From the NCBI RefSeq assembly GCF_023343835.1, contig NC_064447.1, positions 434,001 through 498,000 of the forward strand: a stretch of 64,000 nt of DNA, given 5' to 3'. Positions 20,901-34,400 of the stretch are shown piece by piece; the stretch's first letter is position 1, and each line of letters starts with the position of its first letter. The DNA comes from Lagopus muta (Eukaryota; Chordata; Aves; Galliformes; Phasianidae). The notes under the pieces were generated by a model. That model searched no databases and was not told the DNA's origin. It saw nothing but the letters and a program-made list of their open reading frames with translations. Both the position numbers and the translations under genes were made by a program.

Positions 20901-23900
20901 GTTTGCCATTTGCCTTAGCAAGCACAATTCTGATGGTCACACAATGGATTCTTTGAACAGAAAAATACAGTATTCCTTACCAGAGAGTAACGTGTACCAT
21001 TGTGTGAAACTGTAGCTGCATTAAGTACATTCTTTTTTCTCTTCATCCGTAATTGTTCTTTTTTACCGATGATTGTTTCTAGACATTGAGATCATGAAAT
21101 CTGTTTTGTAATGCAGCTTGTTATATAGATCAGAATTAGTCCTAAAAGTAGTTTTTTTTCTCTGCTACTTCTAACAACTGTTCCAGAAACTACTTCTGGT
21201 CTTCTGCATGCATTTATAACCACCCATTTCCTAAAACCTGAATAATTATTTTGCCTTCCAGTGCGTTCCTAGCTCATTTCTGATATGCAAGCTTTTTATA
21301 AGGTCTGTAAGTGTGATTCTGATCTCTGTTTTGCTGTTTGCTCTGCAGTTGTAGTTTGTTGAAAAAATAAGATTGTAAAGTTTAAAAGAAGACTGTCAAG
21401 TACTTAAGATTGTTGTTGTTTGGTTTTGCTTTTTTTTCCTAATGGCTACAAGAAGAAAGGCCAAGTGAACTGTATTTAGCCTTGAGAAAAGAAAACTGAG
21501 AGGGGACCTGATCCAGGTCTATAAATATAGAAGGTGTGGAGGGCAGAGTGGTGAGGCCAGACTCTTCAGCAGTGTATGGAGACAGGACAAAGGGAAACGG
21601 CCGGAAACTGCAGCATAGGAAGTTCTGCACAAATGTGCACAACAACTTCTTTATGGTGAGGGTGACGGAGCACTGGAACAGGCTGCCCAGTGGGGTTGTG
21701 GAGTCTCCTTCTCTGGAGATGTTCAAGTCTCGCCTGGATGCCGACCTGTGCAACCTGCTGTAGGGAACTGCTTTGGCAGGGGGTTGGACTCGATGATCTC
21801 TGGAGGTCCCTTCCAACCCCTACAATTCTGTGATTCTGATTCTGTGTAATAATTATTTTGCCTTCCAGTGCGTTCCTAGCTCATTTCTGATATGCAAGCT
21901 TTTTATAAGGTCTGTAAGTGTGATTCCGATCTCTGTTTTGCTGTTTGCTCTGCGGTTGTAGTTTGTTGAAAAAATAAGATTGTAAAGTTTAAAAGAAGAC
22001 TGTCAAGTACTTGAGATTTAAGCTTTTGTCGTTGTTTGGTTTTGCTTTTTTTTTTTCCTAATGGCTACAATACAGCCGTTTCTTGCTGTCAACCAATTTT
22101 TTAGGAACTTGCTGGCAAAACGCGTTTTGTTTGTCTCCTATGCTGCTGCTACATAGGTCCTAATATGAATCTGTATAGTGTTAGGATAGCAATTATATAT
22201 GATATATATAATAGTGTACCACTGAAATAGTCTGATTTCTGACCGTGCAGACAGTGTTTGAGTACCAGCATGTGTCTTGAAAACCAAAGTGGTTGTGATG
22301 CATCCCCATGTAAATGCCAGAGGTGTGGATGATGCAAAGTTAAGGGAGAATAAGGATTTTTTTTTTTCTCCCCTCAGTGATCTGACACTGCTTTTCCCCT
22401 TCTCTCTCTGCCTCACTAAGCAGACTTGTGTTTTCTTGTCAGGGGTCACAGAAAGAGCTGTTGAACTTGACTCAGCAGGATTACGTGAATCGAATTGAAG
22501 AACTCAACCAGTCTTTGAAGGATGCTTGGTCCTCTGATCAGAAAGTAAAAGCTCTGAAAATAGTCATTCAGGTAAGTTTCAAGTGGTTTTCTTCTGTGCC
22601 GTTCTGATGGGTTTGGTGGTGTGATTTGTCCTATTTCTTTCAAGAGGAAAATAGAGTTTCTGTTAGTTTTCTATTTATTTTAGTCTGCACTGAAATTCAT
22701 TTCTTTTGGAGTTTTATGACTTCTGACAACAGTTAAAAATCTGACTTGTTATGTAGTGAAATCTTTTCTGGGGTTTATTGAAATACTACATGGAGGAAAT
22801 TCTATAATCTTTAGATGCTGTTTGACGATCAGTCAGAAGTGGTATACCTGCTTTTAGAGAAGCTTCCAGTACACATGCATTTTTATGTACACAAGTTCAC
22901 ACACGTTTTTATGGCCTGATGTAGAACAGCAGTGTTGACTGGAGGTTTAAAAAAACAAAAGCAAGAAAAGTAGGATGACTCTAGGTTTTTATTTCAAAAC
23001 TGGTTATGAAAGGAGTGTGCCTTTCTTTATATCTTCTGTCAAACAGTTTGAGTATTTACAGTTTGTCTCAAATAGTACTGAACCAACTGCTGCTATTTCT
23101 CTTTTTCAAAACTGTTAGTGTGTTATAGACTGGCCATTAACTAATTCATGTTTTTCTAATTCTGTACAAGGTGGAAGTGACCACAGTCTGCTTACTGGAA
23201 TTTTGGTTGCAGTGTTGTGGAAAATAGATTGTTCAGAGAGAGCTTTTGGAATGGCAGTTACTTTGTTCAGAGTGTCAAACCAAACAGGATTACTGTTAAG
23301 ACAAGTTTATTTATGCTGCCTGGTAAAGGGGTGGCTAAATTCAAACTTTCTTGTGCTACTTCTGAATAAATTAAAGCAGTCAGTTTCATAATATTCTGAA
23401 AGAGAACCTTGAGTTTTTGAATTATTGAATGGTATTTGATAGTGCTTCGTGTCATGCAGTGTAGCTATACCTTAAAGTCTCGTAGCTGTTGAACTTTATC
23501 TTGCAATCCTAACGTTTTTCAAGATGACAGGTATTCCAGTGTTAAAATTAGAGCTGGAAAGATGGAGGTTTGCTTTTGAGTACTCTTCTGTCTCTACCTA
23601 TAAGATGGTTCATGTTGCCATAAGTTATGTTAACAGTTATCCCCAGAGGTAGGAAGAGAATAAAAATTTGTGTTTAGTTTGCTAGTATAAATGGAATATG
23701 AGTGGAATGTATGTTTCAGCAGCTTGGCATACCTGAAATCTGCCTTTTCTCAGTTTTTTTGGAATGAAAGCATAGGAAAAACTAACCCACATACTCTTTT
23801 ACCTCTAATACTGTACTTGTTTAATACTTCTTCTTTTCTTCAATCATTTTACTGCAGTGACACTCCAAATCACAGAATCACACAATGCTGATCTCATCAT

Positions 23901-25353
23901 GTTTGTGTTGTGTCTTATCAGTCCTTCTCATACCAGGCGTGGATCAGATAGTTTAGGTCTTAAGGGTGAAATGTAACAACTAGGGAAAGATAAAGGATAG
24001 GATCATTAATACAATCATGCTGGGTTGGAGTTACCTGAGTACTGTATTTGTATGTGTAAGGAGACATTCAGAAGTAGTAATTGCAGCTTGCCACCTACTT
24101 GCTTATTATTAGCTCTTACTGCTCTGTGGATGTAAATCTGAAGGGCATGAAGTGATGTGTTTGAGGATTTTGATTAGGGTATGTGGGATGGGATTTCCAT
24201 TTAAAAGAGTGGACAGAAAAAGGATATGAAAATGTATCTGGTAAAAGATAATAAGAGTAAATAACGTGTAGTTAATACTTTCCTCTAAGGCATGGAGTTT
24301 TTCTTTTTTCTTCTCTTCTTCCCTCCCCTGTACAGTAATGGCTTTTTGAAGCATCAGTGTTTTTCTCCGTCCAAACTTACTAAGGGAATAGAATCGCTTG
24401 ATTTAGGACCCTTGCAAACTACAGGAAATTCAATTGTTAAAATGTTATTTCTTTTTAACTTGTCTGCTATCTTTCGGTTTGTTTCACTTAAGGTGATGAG
24501 CTGTTAAAGGGGCTCAGAGGGGAATGGGACAATTAAATGTTCTCTTGTTTGATGTGGCTTTAAAAAAAAAAGCCACAGGCAGAGTGCATCAGAGGAGATA
24601 ATGACATCTTTTTAAAAGCTGCAAAAGTGATGTAATGCTAGTAGTCATCTGGTGGGTTTATGTTAAGTCAAGATTTTTTTTTTTTTGTGCTGGGTACTCT
24701 TGTGAAAACAGCAGTAACTTTAGCTTAAATTGTGGTAAAGACAATAAAGGAAATGAAACACAGATAAGGTGAGATCAGAAAATGATGCATGACTTAAAGT
24801 GGCTCATTCTAATGTAATAATATGAAATCAGCAAATTATTCTGGAAAAGAAGTTATAGCTTTGTGAAGTGTGTGAATGTTTTTAATGGAAAGCAGCATGG
24901 AATCTTTGGAGGAGGGGAAAAAAAGACCAAGGCATATATTAATAATTTGTGCGTTAATATTTTTAGTGTTCTTTTACAAATGGCATCACTAATGTTTTTC
25001 AGGTAAGGTGGTTTCTAAGACAGGGTTCAGTCCTTCATTTTAGAAAAGTAATATCAAAACTGAGTATGGTTATCTTGGTGTTGCCTGTATATTTGCACTT
25101 TGCATTTGAATTTTGTACAGCGGATGCACCTAATTAATGGAGAGACTGGTAAGAATGAGATGGGCATTGGGTTAATTAATGTGAACATCAAGATGAAACA
25201 TAAAGGAGTCTAAAAATAACCAAGTAATTCTATGCTTAGAAAACAAGACAGGGTAGAAATCTAACCGTGTTGCTGATTCTTCCTAGTAAAGAGCGTAACT
25301 TTAAGTCTTGCATCCTCTTAATGAATTAGAAGCTTCTTTGACATCAGGCTGTG

Positions 25354-25406
<53 letters not shown>

Positions 25407-28400
25407 GTATATATAGCCTATAACTATTAGTATAACCCTTTCTGCTTTGGGTGTGAGGTGTGAATGCACACTCACATGTCTTTCTGGTGCACACTTGTTC
25501 TTTCATGATAATAAAGCAGAGACACAAAGCACACCCCTCATCAAAGCTTGTTCAAATGTTATGATCGTGGGGTGTCAGATTGCTATGTGAATTTCTGGAA
25601 TATAATGAGAACCTGCAATTTTTTTTACTTATTCCATTGAGACTGTTGAAGGGATGGAGGTGACAGAGACTCCTGTGCTGCTCAGTCTTACAGAGAGCAG
25701 AGGCCACATCTAGCTGATGCTGGGATGAGGTGGGATTCTGTCCCACAGTCATGTGGCTCTTCAGGTGGAAGCTGATCCATTCTGAATAAACCTCTGCCAA
25801 AGTTTTTGACTGATATGAACCAGTTGGTCCGTTTCCAAAAGGTTTGAGCTGGTCATGTGAACTGCAAAGATTTGTTTAAACGCTCATTAGCTAAATTTTT
25901 AACATTTTTGCTTAGTTTATTATCAGATTTTTTGTTTCGTATGTGGGGCTTAAGCTGAGGGTGAGAAATCAGAAAATGCCCTTTTTAAGGAAGGAGTCTT
26001 TTTATGCAGCTTCTGGAATATAACTGTCTGAATAAATGCACAAGTCTGCAGGGTCAGCTGAAATTCTGCATTATGGATTACCTTGTGTGAAGAAAAAACA
26101 GCTCTGTGACTAATTCTGTTGGAAATGAAGAATAATCTGAAAAATAGGGTACCATGGATGGTTATTTTAAAGTTTCTACTTTTTGGTGGGAAATTGTTAC
26201 TTCCATCTGTAGGTATTAATCCAATCTGATGGAACAAAAGCATGAATTTTAATTGTTGTCTGTTTTTCTTTTCCCTTTCTAGTGTTCAAAGCTTCTTTCA
26301 GACACCACAGTAATCCAGTTTTATCCAAGTAAATTTGTCTTAATAACAGATATACTTGATACTTTCGGTAAGTATAGTTGTTTTGTGTTGGGTAGTGGGG
26401 TTTTTTTTGTTTTTATTTTTTGTACAAAGGTAAATTATCCTAAAACACTGAAATGGTTCTCTTTTAACAGTAAATATTTTTCCAATGTGCACATTTGGAA
26501 ACTACTGATACAAATGTATTTTGTAGTTGTTCAAAAACTCACATTAGTGAAGACTTGAAAATAAAAATATTTTATTTTGGAGCAGTTCTGTGTTTTATGT
26601 GATAGTGAATGTCCACAACAAAACCTTGGGGAACATCCATGATCTCTGAATTTCAGCATTTAAAATGCTGTAATTATTACGAAAATACCTCATTTCTGAC
26701 TTGAGCTTCTTAGAATCATAGAATCATAGAATCTTGAGTCTAAATATTTCATTCTTTGTACTTGAAGTCTGATAATTTTGCTTTAGCTGAGCAGGGACTA
26801 TGAAGTGATCTAAATGTTACTGAATTATTTTAGTTTTATTATTTTTAAATTATCCTTCATGTGAAACTGTCATCCACTTAATGTTTTTCTATTGTTTTTC
26901 TGCTGTTACGGAGGGCTTGTGGTGGTGTTTGAAGTTCAAGGGCATTGATATTTGCCAGGATGTGCTATGACACAGAGCAATTGTTCTGTCAGATCTTGCT
27001 TCCTCTTTGCTCTTTCCTGCTTTCAGTGAAGTTGCTGAAGATAAAATAATATCCAGGCCCAGCAAAGGCAGGACTCTAGCTGTCCTTTTTCTGACCTAGA
27101 TGCATCTTCTGCACTTTATGGTGACAGATAAATGTTTTACAGTGTGCAAAGTGCTAAATGCTGGCTACTGATGCTTCGGTCTCACTAGAGGGCAGCACGA
27201 TGTTAGCATGCTGTAAGGTTTCTTCTGGGTGATTTCAGTGTATGTTAATCAACACTTTGTGTGTTACAGTTTGTTAAAAATGCTTACTGGGTTTTTTTTG
27301 TTTGCTTGTTTTAACCAGGTAAACTAGTGTATGAAAGAATTCTGTCAATGTGCATGGACAATCGTGTCTCTTCATCAGGTAGCTTTGTTTTTTTCTTCCT
27401 AATGTCCTGTGAAATAAATCATATCGAAACCGATTTGAGAAGAGTTAACCTGGACCCCTGCCTTTATCTCTTGCAAAAACAGTTCTGCTTTGGATCTAGT
27501 AAATTTTAGTTTTAAATAAAGTAAAGCGTCCATTGCTTGTAGTGTCCACCATTCATAGTGTTTTTGCAAGTTTACCTTTTAGATGTGAAGAACATATCTG
27601 AAGTGTAATAAAATGTGCTTGTGGTTTTGTTCTTGCTAAACGTAAACTGGGTCTTCCTGAGATTTGAGTTCACAAAGAATCATTTCTAAGCACAGAGAGA
27701 GTTAAATATGAATTGCCGAATTACATGAGGGAAGATTTTTATTTTTTTTTTCTTTTCTGTTAGCATGTGCTGTCATCTTAAATTACTGCTTTTTAATAGT
27801 TTAATTTGTATAACTTGAACAGACAAAGCTGAGAGGCTCAGTTTTCAGTAAATAGATGTTTTTGTTAATAGTTCTGCTCTCGTTAAGGAAGAATTTTGGA
27901 AGAAGGAGCAGGCTGGAGTTTGCTTTACTAAACTAGTGTGGTCTTTTGAGTTGGGCCCTTCTCATTTTTCTTTTTTCAGTTGAAGTTTCAACATGGGTGT
28001 AAAAGTGTATATTTAGCAGTTATGATACAGTGCATTTAGTATGTGTACATGAGATACAAAACATTTTTCTTATGTAGTGGATACTGCAGTGGTAACATTG
28101 GGTTGCAGGCATAAGTTTTGAGGCAGCAGCCTGAAAACAGCTGATACTTAATAAACTTGCATAAAGTACTTAAAATACATTTGCTTGTTGCAGAAGTGAG
28201 AAACTGTTCTTATAAACATTAACGAAAGCAGACAGTTCCTGTATCACAGCCCAATTCCTGAGCACAATAACCTCCTTTTGGAGGGGTGATCTCATGCTGC
28301 AGTGATGCTGGGAGAACTGCAGGTGGGAGATCCTAGAGCAGCTCTAAAAGCATGGAGAGAAGGAAGATCTTCCTTCTTGTCATGCATGCCTTTCTGAACC

Positions 28401-31400
28401 CCAGAAGCTTTCAGGCCCAGCCTCTCTAGCCTCCGCATTGGTCGAGAACTGCTTTGGTCTAAGCTCAGGAAGAACTGCTTGCTATACGAAACCTGCGTCT
28501 ATCTTGTGGCTTCTCTAGCCTAGGAAATGGGATACTTCCACGTGGAACAGGACCTTCTCTCTTTCTGAGGGCATGGATAAGACAGCACTGGTGTTCTAAA
28601 AATGTTACACAAGGAGTTCATGAGCAGATATTTGCTGCAGTCGCTGCTTGTTTAGCCTTATTCTGTGAGGACTTATCCTTCCCGACCGTCTGGGATCTGT
28701 GGGATCCCAGAAGCCTGTTTTGTCTTCTGATTCAAGTAACTTAGAGAAGGAAGAGGCATGCAATTGTGTGCCCAGCTGACCAGTGCACTATCCCCATAAC
28801 CCATCTGTTCCACTCTAGGGTGACAGCTTTTTCCTGCTGGCAGCTGGTATATACACAGCCCCAGAGCTCGTGAAAAGACTGCACTGCAGTGTTGGGTGTT
28901 TAGCATGCAAGAACATGTGTTGTGTTAGTGTCTAGTATTTCCTGCTCCTCCTTCCAAGATCATTCTTAAAGTCTAATTTTTTAAAATAATCTTTAAGAGT
29001 GAAGAATTTGAGTGCTAGAACATAATTTACCAGCTATGTATATATGCATGCTGTAGATAAAAGCAGAGTAAGAAGTAATGGTTATGGGGAAGCAGGGGTT
29101 AGATTTTCTCAGACGCTAGAGCTAAGATTAGTTTTGAGAGCTTGACTTCAGCTTGGACTGAAATGTTACATAACACAAGTTGGAAGCTCTAGTTGCCTTT
29201 TCTAGCTGCACATCTACTCAGTTCTTACTACTGTAAGAAATAGTGGAGAATCAAACATAACAGTTTATTATGTTGTGCCTAATTTCTTGTTGAAAAAATA
29301 CAATTTTAAATCTAGAATGAAAAGCAACTTGCTTCCAGGAAGAATGTAAATATTTCTGACTTGTTGTTTCTTTTCCCCAGATAATTTTTCTCCAGAGACT
29401 GTTAATGATACTGCTAAAGAGACTTGCTTAAACTGGTTTTTCAAGATTGCTTCAATCAGGGAACTCATTCCTAGATTGTATCCTTGTCAAAAGAGGCTGT
29501 CAGAACACATCCGCATGTTTTTCAGCAGACTTTTCCAAACATGAACGTATTTACTGCAATAAAACCCGCAGTAATCTGTGTTTATACTGACTTTGTTTTG
29601 TTTGTTTTGAGCTGCATGTCTTAAATTTTAAGCCATACCTGATACTCAACTGAAAGCTGAATTGGCTGTGAATAGCATGGCAGAGCTCGGGAATAAATGA
29701 AAATCTTACAGACAAATTGTAAAGAACAATAAAGCATAGTGAAGTTAATTGCAAAACATCTTGAAGTGTGTTTTGTATATAATGTTGAAGTTTATTTTTA
29801 AATGGCTTATACATTAGTTTTGTTCCTTAACTTGGCTTCTTTTCAGTTACGTGGAAGCAGCAATACTGAAGTGCAATAAATTCCTATCTAAAACGTAAGA
29901 GTGAAGTAAGAGTAAATGCTAAGTGTGGGAAGGATGGGGATGGTTGGGCTTATAAACTACTTTATGGGGCTAAGTGTGCTCATTCCATCTTTAGTAGTGG
30001 ATAGGGTGTTAATAAGTCTTTGAAGAAGCAGTGCTGAGTTTTTGATGTTTGTGGTGAGAATGCCATGGAATAAATGCAGGGTGGACTGTGGTACAAATTG
30101 GAACGCAGCAATGCTTGTGACTTTGAAATATATCTATAATTGTGACATTCAGGAGGTTACAAATAAAAAAAATCCCATCACAAAGCAGTGACTTCACATG
30201 GTGGAGAGGGAAGACAGATTGTCAGTACTAGGAAAGAGGCAAAAAGGAGAAAAACTGAAAGGAAAATATTGATGTCAGCTTAATAGAAACAGAGTTGGAA
30301 GAACAAATTAGGAGCAACAAGAGTCTTGGTTAAAGTTTCAGGTGTTGCCAGACAGTGTGAGTTGCTGAGCTGAAAATGTTCTTTCACATGTCATTGTCCT
30401 TTTCAGTTGAATTTTGAAATGAGTGATTAGCCAAATTGCTACTACAGAGACAGCTTCATTACCAATGTAAGGCACTTCTTGTGCTGGAATCGATGGGCCT
30501 CATCTCCTGGCACTGGTACAGCTCTGTCAAAAAGAACCTGTGGGAAAATGAGACATTCAAGGAGTTTTGGCAGTACTTGAGTTGCTTTTTTTTCCACACT
30601 GAGTTACAGTACTGCTAGAGCTCTGCTGTTTCTCCAAAGCAGAGAAGTTTTCTGCTTACACTTGTCTTTCTACAATCCAAGTATACAAACCTTGGTGTTT
30701 GAACTGCTCCTAATGGCAAATGCTGCAGTTCAAATAGAGAGTATATGTTATAAATGTTAAATTTGCTTCTGAAATAACATGTTAATAGGAACTCCTACCA
30801 ACGGTGAACGTGTAAATTGTGCTTGTTTGTCAGTCTACAAGGCTGTTTCTTGGGTTATCAGCAGGTGGTATAATTCTTTAACTTTAAAGATTTTTTTAAC
30901 TTTAAGTCTTTTCATTCCTGAAAAATCTAACAGGGGGATTTCGGAGTGTCTCCCACGATTAACGTCTGTGATTAGAGGAATTGGAGATCCACTGGTTGCA
31001 GTCTATGCCAGAGCATACCTTTGCAGGGTAGGCTACCAGATAGCTCTTCTGTGTCGGAAACTTAATACAGCTAGCTCTGCCACTAATGAGGTGGGGGAGG
31101 AATTAACTGCCGTTTTCATCTGATATGGTCAGCAGCTTGTCTTTTCCTTCAAACAAATTAAAAAAAAAAAAAATCTCTTACGCTGTTTCCTTTTTTTTTT
31201 TTTTTTTTTTCATTTTATTTGTATTGAAAATTGGTGTAAATAGCTTAGTTCCCTTTGCAGGTTCCAGCCTCACTATAGGACTTGTATAACTGTAACTTTC
31301 TATTACTCATCAGTATTATTCCTGTGTCTATTAATATTTTCGTCTGGGATCCTTCCTTCATTCCATCCTCAGAAATTTTTGTGCGTGTTTTTAAGCAATT

Positions 31401-34400
31401 TCTAAACTTTTGGCTGGCTTTTAAAAATGATTTTTGCTGTAGCCTTTCTGTCTATAACAAATACAGGCTGCTGTACTGCAGGTACTGGGTAGACACTGAT
31501 TTCCTTACCACTTGTAGTCCTGTGTGGATCTGATGTATGCGAACCATGTTTGAACTCAGTGTAACTGCCTTGAGTAATTGTCAGTGAACACAATTATATT
31601 AGCAAGTTTTGATGGGTGCAGCTAAGTGTATTCCTCTGGGAAATACATTTTTTGTTTTACAGTTGAAGGAGGAGCATAGGTGATAGATATAAATGAAGTC
31701 CTTCTCTTTTACTACAGGTTGGGATGGAAGTGGCACCACAGCTCAAAGAAAGCCTCAACAAAAATTTCTTTGACTTTCTTCTAACATTTAAACAAGTGAG
31801 TAAATAGTATTTTTTTATTTGCCAAATCACATAAGTATGTTGTAGTTTGCTTAAGAACTATATAAATACTTTTTGAGAACATTTCAAGTTCTTAAATCTA
31901 GATTTAGGATTGTTCCTGTTTCCAGATGTAGTATAGGAAATGTTACATGCACACTAGTAAGTTTTAACTACTCTATTTAGTATATTTCTATGTTTTTTTG
32001 AATAATCTTGTTGGTTTTTTTTTTTCCCAGTGTGCAAAGAATGTCTGTGAATTTTTATCACAGAATCGTTAATGTTGGGAAAGACCTCTAAGATCATCAA
32101 CAGTCAACCTAACCTACCGAGTCCATCACTAAACCATGTGCCATAGTACTTTGCTCACATGTCACTCCCTTAAATACCTCAGAGGATGGGGACTTCCTAG
32201 GGCAGCCTGTTCCAATGCTTGCCCACCCTTGGTGAAGAAGTTCTTCTATTATCCAGTCTAAATTCTTGTTAGGAGACTCTTCCTGGTATCCAATTGTATG
32301 CTCTTGTTTCTCAGTTCCTAGTTAACGAACAAAGTTTGTCACTGTTTCAGTTAAGTACTTTTTCACTGTGGTGCGTGTTTGTGTTCTATTTCGACAGATT
32401 CATGGGGATACGGTTCAGAATCAACTGGTAGTACAATGTGTAGAAATTCCTTTGTATTTAACGCTCTACTCTCCTGCTATAGACTGGATTTTACAGTGTA
32501 TTGCATACCATGCTCCTGAGGTAAGTGTGGTAATGCTCTGTACCAATGGAGATGTTGAAATGGAAAGTTAACTTGCTGAAGAACTGATAGGCCTACACCT
32601 ATGTTTTTCCCCACTGTTTAACTGTGCAGTGCTGAGAGTAAAGCAATGCTTTGTAAACCTTAGGAGTGCTGAAAGCATCTCATGTAGTAACACTGTGTAT
32701 TTTCTTGTTTGAAATTCTTGGAGAAGGTGCTCAGCACAAAGTATAAGTATTAAATATGAAACTGAAGCTTTGGCAGCATAAATGCTTTCTCTTATAAATT
32801 GTAAAAATTTATGGCAAAGCACATTGGATTATAAATGATAAAGCTAAAATATCAACAGCAACTTCAGCTTGGCTGCTCAATGTTTTATTGTCTAATACAG
32901 TGATTAGGTCTGAGATCTTGCTTTTGGAATGTTAAAATATAATTTGTTAGAATTACAAAAAACATTAAAAGCAGCTCCCCTTTTCTGTGTTTTGTGTTAA
33001 TTGGCTGTATGTGTAACTGCTGATTAAGTTCTGCTCTCATCTAGTACAAATCATGCTAAGAGACATCATGTGGAAGGGTTTTCAAAATACAAACCTAAAG
33101 CAAATATGGACATTTGAAAGCACTGCTAACTAATCTTTTTAAAAAGAGGTACATTCAGGACAATGAAAGTCACAGAATTATTAAGTTGGAAAAGACCTGT
33201 AAGATTGTCTAGTCCAACTGTCAGCCCATCATTGCCATGCCCAGTAACTATGTCCCCAAGTGCAGCATCTGCATGCTTCTTGCATGTCTCCAGGGATGGT
33301 CACTCCACTGCTTCCCTGGGCAACTTTTTCCAATACTTGACCAAATCCTTCAGAGGAGAAATGTTTCCTAATATCCTGCTTGGCCTCAAGTTGCACCAGG
33401 GGGTGCCCATTACATCTTGTTCTATTGCAGTTATCTGGGAGAAGAGTCTGACCCCCATCTCACTGCAGCTTCCTTTCAGGTAGTTGTCCACAGTGATAAG
33501 GTCTCCCCTGAGCCTTCTTCAAACTGAATGATCCTAGCTCCCTCAGCTGTTCCTCATAATACTTGTGCTTCAGACCCTTTGCCAGCTTTGTTGCCCTTGT
33601 TTGGATGAGCTTCAGTGCCTTGGTCAGAATCACTGAATTGTAGATGTTAGAAGGGATTTCTGGAGGTTATCTAGTCCAACCCCATGCTGGAGTAGGTTCC
33701 CTAGAGCAGGTTACTAAGGAAAATGTTCAGGTGGATTTTGAATGTCCTCAGAGAAACAAATTTCACAGCCTCTCAGGGCAGCCTGTTCTAGTGCTGTCAT
33801 TTTCCAAGTAAAGAAATTCTTTCTCATGCTCATATGGAACTTCCCATATTGCAGTTTGTGCCCACTACCCCTGTACTGGCACTAGACACCACTGAAACGA
33901 GGCTAACCACATCCGCTGGATTCCACTTGGTTTTTATTTCACAGGTGTAGGACTCTGCATTTACTCTTTGAACCTTAGGAGGTTCTCTCTTCCCAGCTCT
34001 CCAGCCTGCCCAGGTCAATGTGCTATAGTGAGAGGCCCAAAACTGAATACAGTGCTTGACATGTGGCCTCAACAGGGCCAACTGCAGGGGAACAATCTCT
34101 TCCCTGTGCTGTTTCTAATGTTTTCTGTTGGTGACTTGTGTGTGCTGTTGGCTCATGTTCAGCCAGCTGCTGACCAGCACGCTCAGATCCTTTTCTGTCA
34201 CACAGTTTTCCTGCCATGCTGCCCCAGGCATCACAAAGCATTGTTGTGAATGATATTTTGAAGTAATTGCTTTCTGAAGATATAAAAGTTATGCAACTGA
34301 GGGGAGAAAAATGAATATAATCCAAGGGCATTGAATATTTAAATCTCTTACCATTTTTTTTAATGAAACTTAAAAAAAAAAAAAAAAAAGTCAATTTGTA

